Assembly (NCBI GenBank): GCA_000469685.2
Contig: LS997566.1
Location: 29,079,932-29,143,931 of the forward strand
Source of the DNA: Haemonchus contortus
Taxonomy: Eukaryota; Nematoda; Chromadorea; Rhabditida; Trichostrongylidae
Direction of reading: 5' to 3'
DNA: 64,000 nucleotides
Shown: positions 55,426 to 64,000 of the stretch, piece by piece
Numbering within the stretch: the stretch's first letter is position 1
Layout: every line of letters starts with the position of its first letter
Program-made: the position numbers and the translations under genes
Notes under the pieces: generated by a model
Told to the model about the DNA's origin: nothing
Databases searched by the model: none
Seen by the model: only the letters and a program-made list of their open reading frames with translations

Positions 55426-58400
55426 CACAAGGCGATCTGCACCCCCGACGCTGAAATCGATTGAGCTCGAGCATTCACAATCGATGAGAAGACAACAACG
55501 TGATCGACAGGTGGACAGAGGAATCGGTTATGATTTGGATTCGGATGCTTATCATAGGAATACAATTTTGAAAGTACAAGGTCAATAGAGGTAGTGGGTG
55601 CAATGTTTTGAAGAAAAAAGGGCAAAGTGCAAACATTCAGCAAACGTTTATTGTGGTTTTAATTCGTTGTTTACTGTCGGAGCGTTACGCTACGCAGAAC
55701 GAGGACATGAGAAATTATTAGGGTCATCTGTAAGAAAATATTGCAAAAAAAGCGGAACTGAGTAGAGTTCCTCTTTGGGCAGTAATTTGCTTCCCGAATG
55801 GGTGGGTTAACCGCCTTCAGAAGTCCAACTTCTAGAGATCCCTAAAAGACGACTCCATTCCGCTAAGATTACTCTCACACCCCCTGAAGGAGATTCCGTG
55901 CCAGAAAACCGATGCTGGAACTGGTTCCTCGTTCTGTTTGATTTCTATAAGGGAACCAGGTCGCACCTGAATCACTCGGCGGCTACATTTTCCAAAATTT
56001 TATGGAACATACCTTCGAAAAATGGATTTTTCAGCTTGTTACTCTACGTCACACTGCCATACTTAATACAAATATGCTGCATTTATACTTTGTTCTACTA
56101 TACATAATCACTACTTAAGCAGTGAGGAACACATCTTTCGGAAAGTTGACAGAGACGGAATTCATCATGTAAAGCTTCAGGAGCCGACGCCCAAGCAAAT
56201 GAAAAATAAAGCGGACGGGACGTGGCTGAATGTTGAGCTGATTCAGACCAGTATGGCTGCCCTAGCAGTGAATAAATGCTAGCGAAATGAAGAATTTGAC
56301 GGCATACATCATCAACCATTCCAGAAACATTCACAGCATAACAAAAGCTTTACGGAAGACAAAATATTCGAATAATAATGGTTTCATTCCTGTGATAGCT
56401 CAGCTCGCTCATTATGGAGAAGCAGTTAGGCTTTCAGGAAGAGAATGAGCTCTGAGGGGCTCTTTACGGTTTGGAGTAAAGCTGTTGCTACAGATACAGA
56501 CAGTGCTCCTTGATGAGCTCCCACTTTTTAGAGTTGCCCCACTTGTTCCTCCTCTCCCACGCTCATCTCCTACAAAATCAAGAGCAAGGTGCGATGTAAG
56601 GTATGAGAATACTATCAATACATGAGGTATATACATATGTGTGCTTGGAATGCGGTGGCGGTGAACGCAATGCAACGAGCACTACGACGAGACGGCCCAC
56701 ACGATGGTGACTGTGAATGCAGTGTAACACATCCTTGAGGGCAGTGCAACATACGACAGCTAAAGTCAGCCATATGAATTAATTTTGGAAACATTTCATG
56801 GATAAAAATTGAACAGCCGTCAGGTAGAACTTGGGATGTACAGTGGAATTTGCATACCATGGCACTTCATTACGTGCCACTAATCAAACCCAACCTTCTT
56901 TGACGGCAACTGCTCACCGCTCACCAGTGATTAGGGAACTGGCCGAACAACTGACAGAATATGCTTTGGGTCGGCGTTAAATTCGTGACAGCTCCATGCG
57001 CTGAACAGCCTTTTGAATTCAAGTGGCTTTCCCACTTGTGAGACGAAAACCGAAAAGGGCACGCCGAGCAGTTACGAGCGGAAAAGCTTTAGCACAGCAA
57101 AAATATACCCGGTTAGTGTGGGAGAGAAATAGAGAGGGTGCCGTCTGCCGATCACAGCAGGTTGTTGTAATGATTTATCTGGTCAGCCGCTTCGACACGG
57201 GGTCAACCAGGGGAAGCTTCGTAAGAGAAAAGCCGAACTGTCGTTGTTCATACTGCATGTGTAGATGTCCCTGTCAGCTGAAGTGTCCCGTATAAGGACT
57301 TCAATTACTCGAATTGGAGACCAAAGGTTTCCGTGCAAAGTTCTGAAATCACCACGGCGCAAACGGAGTAAGGGGTTTCGCCCCAAACATTCGAGACCTT
57401 CAGCTCTTTTAAAGCTGGACATCAATCTCCAAAGGTAAGAGCTCCAATCTAAAGGTTCCAATAATTGCTGTCCTTTATTACGTGAACAAACATCCTTTTG
57501 GGAATATTTCTGCTCTGAATGGGTAAATTTGATGTGTATCACCCCTCGTGTGTACTGAGCATATTCCATGATGTTTTGGGAACATCTTGTGAAGTGAGTG
57601 CGTCAGACCTCGGGTGGATCGAACGGTTCCCCACTAATCACCACTCCTCAATTCCTGCCAGTTGACAAAATCCAGAGCTTATCAGAAGCTGGTCCGCTCT
57701 CATCTCGTACTAGAGCAGGGTGTTCTACCATATGGAACGTATAACCAATGGTTCTGGAACTCTCCTACTTCCCAACATGGTTACTAACTGACGTTACTGT
57801 TCTTGTTCTGTTATCGGTTAGAAATTTGGAAAGCAAAAGCTGCTGATCGCAGTGCCAGCAGATTCTCAATTTTTCCAATAGTGGAGTAAAGTGATTATGC
57901 CCTCACTTGGTGAGGTTGGCTCAAATAAGCTACATGAAATTATCTGACAACCTTTACCATTGCCTTTGCTTCTGTTAGTGATGTTGTTCCATTCCCACAC
58001 TGTGATGTGTCTAACATTATTCATTATCAATATACTCGATTCCCAATACATAGCCTTCACTTTGTTATGCATTTTCTTACAACAGAAAAGCTGGAATCAA
58101 GCTTTTTAGGGTCTCTTAAGCGTTTCATTCATAGAATGAAAAGTTTCGACACCGCTGTGATTATTACTTTGACCTCGGAGACTTGGACACTCCTATAGCT
58201 GGATGAACATGCTGCCAGTGTCACTCAACGCGCTTTGGAGAACGATGCTCGGAATTTCCCTATACACGCATGAGCAGAAGGGAATCCGAAGCCCCGAGGT
58301 CCGTACGCGAATGGAGATAAGGTGGGTCGGACACGTTCTGCGACATCGTGATTACAAATAACTATTGGATTACTCGGGACGTCAAGCGAACACCAAACGG

Positions 58401-60009
58401 CCACCAACGCGATGGTCAGACTTTATTACGAAAGCTCTCAACGAAAAGAATGCTGAGCCGCGTCCCTGAAAAGAGCACGATTCGTTGCCATTCTGGCTCG
58501 CGACAGCGACAAATGGAGACGTTACTAGCACCCGATCGAGGAAATCGATGATCAACGGGACCGCAGGGGATACAGTTGATACACGATCAAGGTTCCTACT
58601 GGTCACCGATAAAGTATAAAAAAATACGTCATCTCTCATTGAGATGAAAAAACCTGTCCCACCCACTGCCTGTCAGGAAGGCTACGTATTGACGGATTAC
58701 GAAACAATCCTACATTCACATCCACATCGCGATACTAACTCACATCAGTCAAGAAAGACGCTCTGTAGAAGAGCGTCGAAATGCGCTCTACTACCGATCC
58801 TTCTTCGTGAAATCTTGCACACTAAATGTTCGATGATCTTGAATGATGAAATGTTCTCTATTTTCGCCATACATTCAGCCCTGTACTAAGTTAGTTTTCT
58901 ATTTGCATTTACTACCATTTATCGTAGCCACCGCCTACTGAACTCGATTCATAATATCTTCCATTCCTCCATCTAATCTTTGAAAGCTCCGGAAAATGTC
59001 CCACAAGTATGGTGAGTATAGCAGAGATGGTGCCATTCTTGAGAGAATGATCAACACTGAAGTGCTGCACATTGCTGGGTGACGTTTTCACATATAAGTG
59101 GCGCATATCGATTTCATGGCTTGCGTCTGGGTAACCACCGAGTAAAAAAAGTAGATACTTTGAGTATATGAGTGGAAAGTACAGTAGTGCATCGCTCCCA
59201 CCTTTTTTTTTGAGCGGGATCACTAGTATTCTGCTGAAAATCGCCCAATAAGAGGGGGTGAATTCATTACAGGAGAAAATGGGTTATCAGTTATTATGCA
59301 TACTTACATATCTATCCTAGTAGAGTCGCCTACGGTACGACTATACTATTTGGTGCAGATAGTCATTGCTACATCTTGGGCTGTCAATCATCGACACCAA
59401 CTGTTGGAGATATGGAAAGCTCATCAGACGATCAGAATGGTAGTGAACTGAATCGAGTGACTTTTATGATTAATTAGCTCTGACCTCAAAGGCTCTGGCT
59501 CAGAGGGTGCCGCTTCATAGCTTTTTGCCTTTTTGCAGGATCGTTCCCGTTTATCAGATACTCCATACCCACCGATGGCGAAGCCCCGTAGTTAATGATA
59601 CTGACTATGATACGACGAGGTAAAGCTGGATATTAAGCAGTGAAACGTAGACACTTATCTTCCAGGTGGCAAAACAGGTGATGTGAGGACAATCCAGTTG
59701 CGATGAAAATTTCCCCATTCCCTAGGCTCCTGTCGACTATTTAATATATATTTTTGACCGCGTGAACATCTCTCCACTTGCTCATTCATATGTGATTTCT
59801 CAGATAACTTACAATCCCTTCACCTATAGGTTTTCGTTTTTAAGAGGTGGTGCCGAGGAATTCGTAAAGTTATGATAGGTAAAGTGGCAGCTGTTGCAAT
59901 TCCACTAAAGAACTGCCAGGTGAGTCGTCTCATTTCAGTGACAATATGATTAAAGACGATCGATCACCAAAGAAAATCTTTTCTGGAAAAATATTCAAAC
60001 TCTCCTGCA
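55426..60009. other. Region upstream of the titin-like gene
   Basis: 4.6 kb between the start of the titin-like gene and the LINE/LTR cluster. Apart from the RTE fragment at 58090-58640 I see no gene, RNA gene or clear regulatory motif. A 128-codon minus-strand frame at 57183-57569 overlaps a plus-strand frame and matches no family. Any promoter of the titin-like gene should be here. Confidence 0.5.
58090..58640 (+). pseudogene. RTE-type LINE reverse transcriptase C-terminal fragment
   Basis: Pieces in order on the plus strand: FDTAVIITLTSETW, LDEHAASVTQRALE, LYTHEQKGIRSPEVRTRMEI, RWVGHVLRHRDY, TKRPPTRWSDFITKALNEKN. This is the C-terminal end of RTE-type ORF2 (thumb region and the RWxGHV...RPxxRWxDF signature). 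Stops and frameshifts throughout. Upstream of the titin-like gene. Confidence 0.8.
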
Positions 60010-60532
60010 TGAGACTGCGCCAACAACCACTTATTGAACCATGTTAGAAGTGGTTGTAGTTGGTCTGTTCAGGAGATAACGGTTTGGTCGTACTATTTTA
60101 GAATCATTCCATTGAAATGACCACTGTTCACATTTGGCAACAAATGTTGGTGTCAAACGGAACGCAAGTCTACAAGAGTGAGTAGTGAGACGCTTATGCT
60201 CTACGGCATCGAGTGCTGGCCCGTATGTAAAAGAGAAAAAAAGATTACTGGGCGCAGGTGAAATGGGGATGCTCAGAGATGCCAGACGATTGAAGAATGT
60301 CAGAAAAGAGGACGTCAGGGCGGTCATGCAAACAGCCCCTATTCAGCTGAATATTGGAGATTATTCAGGTGGGAGAGCAGCGTCTACGATGGTAGGGATG
60401 AAGGCTAAGGGAGGCAACGGAATTTGAGACTCGAGGACAGCGACCACGTTGAGTCCCAGGAAAAGTAGGCAGGAATTGCTTGAAAAGGACCCTGCAGGAG
60501 CTAAAGTGACGGCAGACCCTTCGCAGATAGAA
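60010..60532 (+). pseudogene. LINE reverse transcriptase C-terminal fragment
   Basis: Plus-strand pieces LYGIECWPVCKREKK, then VRKEDVRAVMQTAPIQLNIG and further remnants (LQELKVTADPSQIE-like) up to the LTR edge. Matches the LINE motif (Y)G.ECWP...(R)..I R. The LTR at 60533 appears to have inserted into it. Confidence 0.7.
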
Positions 60533-61011
60533 TGTAAGGTTTGACGGTAATTTGGTGATTACCTTGCTTGACTCGAATAGAGCAGTAAAATAACAGTTTT
60601 ATCCTTAAGGCACACAATACAGCTAAGGCAAGAGATCTTCACAGTGATATAAGTGATGATAGACAATGCAAATGGTACACAATGCAGTAGTGTACAATAC
60701 AAAGTTTAGATACAGCTAGTGTACAATACCAAGGTTAAGATACAATGACACTAAATGAATCCTTACGAGAGGGCGGAGAGCTGGCCCTACTTCTGAGGGC
60801 ATCAATTTATCAAAATTTCTCCCCCTCTTCTTGGGGATGAGGCTAACGCGCGTGTCTGAAAGATACCCCCCTTCTAGGATAATCCGAGACTGACTCCAAG
60901 CAAGAATGGATCACCGGATAAGATCCATGCCCTTTTATAGGCAGCTCTTCCCGCGCACGGATATTTCGTAATATTACTCTATCTCTATCTCGACTTCGCG
61001 CTTTCCTTACA
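60533..61011 (-). repeat. 3' LTR of the Gypsy-type element
   Basis: 479 bp with ends TGTAAGG and CCTTACA (perfect 7-bp inverted termini). Contains TATAAAAGG (minus strand, 60931-60939) with a start region downstream. The second LTR is outside the window, so length cannot be confirmed by comparison; the only purine-rich tract directly upstream is short (GGGGA). Confidence 0.65.
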
Positions 61012-61116
61012 TCCCCGGAGGCCCTCAAGAGTGGTCCCCACTCGTCCCACTCGTCTAAGCCTAAGCTAAAGTTTCTTCAGTGATTCTTTATACACACATT
61101 TCATTTTTTTCTCTTC

Positions 61117-62110
61117 TTTTTTAGCGGCGGCCTGTAACACCTCTGCGTGGTCCGCGCCATCCCGGAGACATCGTTCTCTTGAAGGGATGCGGTGCTCTGC
61201 CCTCGTCATCGTGCTTACTTTTCTGCGGAAGCCCTTCCACTTCCTTCTTTGGCTTCTCTGCCGCCGGCGGCCACTCATTTACCTAAAACTTTCTGACGCT
61301 CTCATACCATCTTTTTGTGCCATAGAATCCTATTCGACCATGCTCGTCATACGGAGCTGTCCCTAGCGACCTGTGTAGGTGGTCCCATTCTCCGGCTCTA
61401 GCATCATGAAGCAGTCGTATGTGGTTAGCGACTTTTCCCACATTATCAACTGCTGCCTTCACCATACTGTAGACTTTGGACCACTTCTTTTTCTGCTCCA
61501 CGGTCTGGTGCTCCATTGGGGCCATGCCGATTGCTACTTGCACGTCCCGCGACGCAAGGTTCTTAACGATGCGATCGACCCTCGCGTCTTCGGCACCCAC
61601 GATTAACAGCACGTCCGAGTTAGGTTCTATTTGCGGTAGCTCGTCCATGCTGTATGTGACCCCCGTCACAGCATCGTCCAGCAACATGTGAATTTTTGAC
61701 AAGCAGCGAGGAGTGAGCAGCTATTACTGCCTTTTCTTCCTATGAATTGGTCCCTTCCACTCCTGGCCGTTCACCCACTTTAGTGCTGCTTGGTAGATTC
61801 CACTTATCCGGATGATGCCATCCTCATCCTGCAGCGCCTCATGATAAACATCTTCTGATTGCACGTTTTCCAAGCTCAACCGGACTTGCAGGCACTTCTC
61901 CCTAAAGAAGAGCAGAGCTAGTCCGAGGGCTTCGCCCGAGATTTCCTTACGAGTGTTGGGCCTTGCCATCATTAGCAATTTGAAGTCTTCTGACCAGTCG
62001 TCTTCCATCCACATCGTCACGAGCTGTGCTAGCCTTCCTATGGTGTCAAAAGTTACATCTTTCATTGTGACTGATATGTTCAATAGAACAGAAGACAGGT
62101 TACGTGCATT
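61117..62110 (-). pseudogene. Extra ORF after integrase (function unknown, SGNH-like segment)
   Basis: One frame, the same as the end of integrase, stays open from about 62500 to 61117 except for TAG (62111), TAA-TAG (61721-61726) and TAG (61283). First part: MKDVTFDTIGRLAQLVTMWM, MMARPNTRKEISGEALGLAL. Second part: IHMLLDDAVTGVTYSMDELP, SDVLLIVGAEDARVDRIVKN, YDEHGRIGFYGTKRWYESVR. Third part is basic, EKPKKEVEGLPQKSKHDDEG, then GWRGPRRGVTGRR. The VLLIVGAED and YDEHG...GTKRWYE blocks resemble the GxND and DxxH blocks of SGNH hydrolases, without a clear catalytic set; the basic RG tail is nucleic-acid-binding in character. Assignment is a guess; the reading frame is real. Confidence 0.5.
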
Positions 62111-62399
62111 CTACTCTTTCAGCTGGCATTTGAAACCGATGAGGTAACCATTGTAGTTACCAGGTGACTTCACGAGCTGGTTCTTGTCGCACACGAACTT
62201 CAGGTGTAGCGGATGTGACGTGTCCTCCGACAAAATCAGCTGTTTGTGGCCGGACCTGCAATGCGAACTTTCAATTGCCTGAATACTTTTAACATCAATT
62301 TTTGCTTTACGTCTCTTTGTTACTGTTTCTACGGGAGTATCACTAACATAAGATGGTATCATCCGCAGAAGATCGAACTGTACTTGTATTGATTCTTCG

Positions 62400-63640
62400 T
62401 TTGCATTAATGTTTGTTATGACTGCGGAGTTAGAACTTACTTCGATGACTCTATGGGGACCTGCCCAGTCTATCGTTAGTTTTGGGCGCTTAGTTTTTCA
62501 ATTCTCTGCAGGCATACGCATAAACACCCTTCCACACACTTTCTTTCGTCCGCCCTACTTTCGTCCGCCTTCTTGATTTTGTCATAGCACTCTTTCATTC
62601 TTTTGCGATAGAGTTCATAGTTTTCTTTGACTATTTCCTGTATAGTTTTTATACCACTCATTAAGGAAGTTTTATAGTCATCCGCGTCTATTCTATACGG
62701 TGATAGCTCGTCTGGCGGTATGTGCAAAACGTGCAAAACGAAGAACGGACTTTCATTCGTAGCTTCATGTGGGGAAATATTATAAGCGTACACCACATGA
62801 GGAATGGCTTCATCCAATTCCGAGGTTATTCCCCCCCCCCCCTTTTTCAGCATACGAAGTATGGTTTTGTTTGCCCTTTCCGTTACTCCATCTCCTCTTG
62901 GATTATACTCTTCGTGAACGATTGCGTTATGCCGCTTGCTTTACATAAGGCTTCCATTACACTGTTCTCAAACTCTTTCCCTCTATCGGACAGGGATTCT
63001 TTTCGGCCATCGCCCTCCTTCAGCTATTCATCTTTCAAAAGGTACCTTCGCAATCTGTTTCGCGGATTTACAAGGAACAGGATGCGCACCTAGCCACTTC
63101 GAGAAATGATCGATCATAACGACAAGGTGCTTCATGCCGTCTGAAGAGGGTCCAACCTCCAAAACGTCAACCCCGATGACTTGGAACGGTTTCGACACTT
63201 CGAAAGGTTCCAGTGGTGGTGGTTTATTCTTTCGATTATCTGTTAGGAAACAGTTTCTGCATTCTGCGCACCACTTTGCTACGTCTTGTTGTAGGCCTTC
63301 CCAAAAAAACTCGTTTTTTCGGAAACTTGTTTATTTTCCGTGCGTTGAAATGACCGGAAGCTGGTCCAGTGGACTTCATTGAATACTTCGAGTCTTTTAG
63401 ACTTGGGAACAACTTTTGCCAATGACCCATCTTCCAGGATGAGGTGCATATTCCCTTCATGAATGCAAAAATCGCATACTTTGAGCTTCTTCGCCTGTAG
63501 AAGCAGTAGATCCTCGTCCTCGGTCTTACCTTCTCGCAATTTTTCTATCACGTCGTTATAGTAGCTGTCGTTCTTCAACTCGCGCAGCCATTCAGTCTCG
63601 CACTCAACAGAATTCACCACTCGAATGTTTCCGTTTCCGT
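62400..63640 (-). pseudogene. Integrase region of the Gypsy-type pol (frameshifted)
   Basis: Pieces in different frames: H2C2 zinc region with VVPKSKRLEVFNEVH and HFNARKINKF (63480-63240), core start GPSSDGMKHLVVMIDHFSKW (about 63150-63090), late core IPHVVYAYNISPHEATNESP (about 62800) and the C-terminal WAGPHRVIEVSSNSAVI module (about 62480). A run of 13 C at about 62831-62843 lies where the frame changes. The central core carrying later catalytic residues is badly broken. Confidence 0.8.
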
Positions 63641-63649
63641 CTTCTTCGG

Positions 63650-64000
63650 GTGCAGGGTCATTCGTTACACCTCTGGATCCGCAACTTTATTGGCGCTACC
63701 CTTTACATACTGTATTTCCAAGTCGTACGCTTGTAGTGCTAGCACCCAACGGATCACCCGAGGTGACACATTATTCCTCTTAAACAATGTGGTTAGCGGT
63801 TGGTGATCCGTTCTTATGATGGTTTTCATGCCAAAAACGAAAAAGTGATACTTTTTGACTGCGTATATTATGGCGAGAGCTTCGATGTCCGTGATGTGGT
63901 AGCGTTGCTCAGTCTTTGATAACCTTTTTGACGTAAAGTGGAGAGGGTGCAGTAGGTCATCTGCGCCTTACTGACATAGTACCGCTCCTACGCCAATAGT
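63650..64000 (-). pseudogene. RNase H domain of the Gypsy-type pol
   Basis: Reads TIGVGAVLCQ, stop, then LHFTSKRLSKTEQRYHITDI, EALAIIYAVKKYHFFVFGMK, TIIRTDHQPLTTLF, RWVLALQAYDLEIQYVKGSA, NKVADPEV. The E of TDIEALA and D of TDHQPL are the family's conserved acidic residues. One TAA interrupts the frame near 63970. Confidence 0.88.

Larger units (their letters stand above)
60533..64000 (-). mobile_element. Ty3/Gypsy-type LTR retrotransposon, 3' half
   Basis: Minus strand, reading right to left: RNase H (64000-63650), integrase (63640-62400), an extra reading frame after integrase (62110-61117), then LTR (61011-60533). RT, protease, gag, PBS and 5' LTR lie beyond 64000. Stops in RNase H and frameshifts in integrase show this copy is inactive. 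Confidence 0.85.

Noticed and set aside
57183..57569. 128-codon minus-strand open frame upstream of the gene
   Set aside because: No recognisable domain, opposite frame also open; length alone is not evidence at this base composition.
1..64000. CRISPR array, bacterial operon, rRNA or attachment sites
   Set aside because: None seen; regular spaced repeats here are exons of the titin-like gene or mobile-element copies.

Overview
The window looks like nuclear DNA of a clade V (strongylid or hookworm-type) nematode. The signs are short exons bounded by TTTCAG|...|GTRAGT splice sites, a muscle giant-protein gene whose introns are packed with MITEs, tRNA-derived SINEs, RTE-type LINE pieces, a Penelope-like element, a maT/mariner element and an LTR retrotransposon, and no bacterial features. 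Species and locus cannot be fixed from sequence alone.

Main gene: almost everything from 55408 down to 1 is one minus-strand gene. It starts at an ATG at 55408 just behind a splice-acceptor-like site and runs off the left edge. I reconstructed about 74 exons, of which about 68 are well supported: intron boundaries and codon phases agree over long runs. The protein order is: (1) helical, spectrin-like and coiled-coil region, exons 55408-28120; (2) three intracellular I-set Ig domains, 27236-22474; (3) charged and proline-rich linkers, 22355-21410; (4) a long disordered region made of 24-29 residue modules, one per exon, almost all phase 0 at both ends: TTTT/PEVT-like modules (18648-15267), a distinct PET-HR-S-L-E-N module family (13519-6769), Glu/Lys-rich modules (6707-6130), and a second TTT/PEVT block (4052-2186); (5) a fourth Ig domain, 955-196, and further coding at the left edge. 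This layout (coiled coils, Ig domains, PEVT-like elastic modules) best fits a C. elegans TTN-1-type titin.

Introns as an element graveyard: RTE endonuclease fragment (5.45-5.73 kb), Penelope-like element with RT (YIDD) and GIY-YIG (9.8-12.0 kb), a Harbinger-like inverted-repeat element nested in a TA-flanked MITE (15.98-17.97 kb), a 2.6-kb near-perfect palindrome (37.0-39.6 kb), a complete maT (DD37D mariner) with one internal stop (45.6-46.9 kb), at least five copies of one SINE family, and at least seven of one MITE family.

Right part: 55.4-60.5 kb upstream of the gene holds RTE/LINE 3' fragments and otherwise nothing recognisable. From 60533 to 64000 lies the 3' half of a minus-strand Ty3/Gypsy-type LTR retrotransposon: RNase H, integrase, an unusual extra reading frame after integrase, and an LTR (60533-61011) with TGTAAGG/CCTTACA ends and a TATA box. 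Its 5' part is outside the window.
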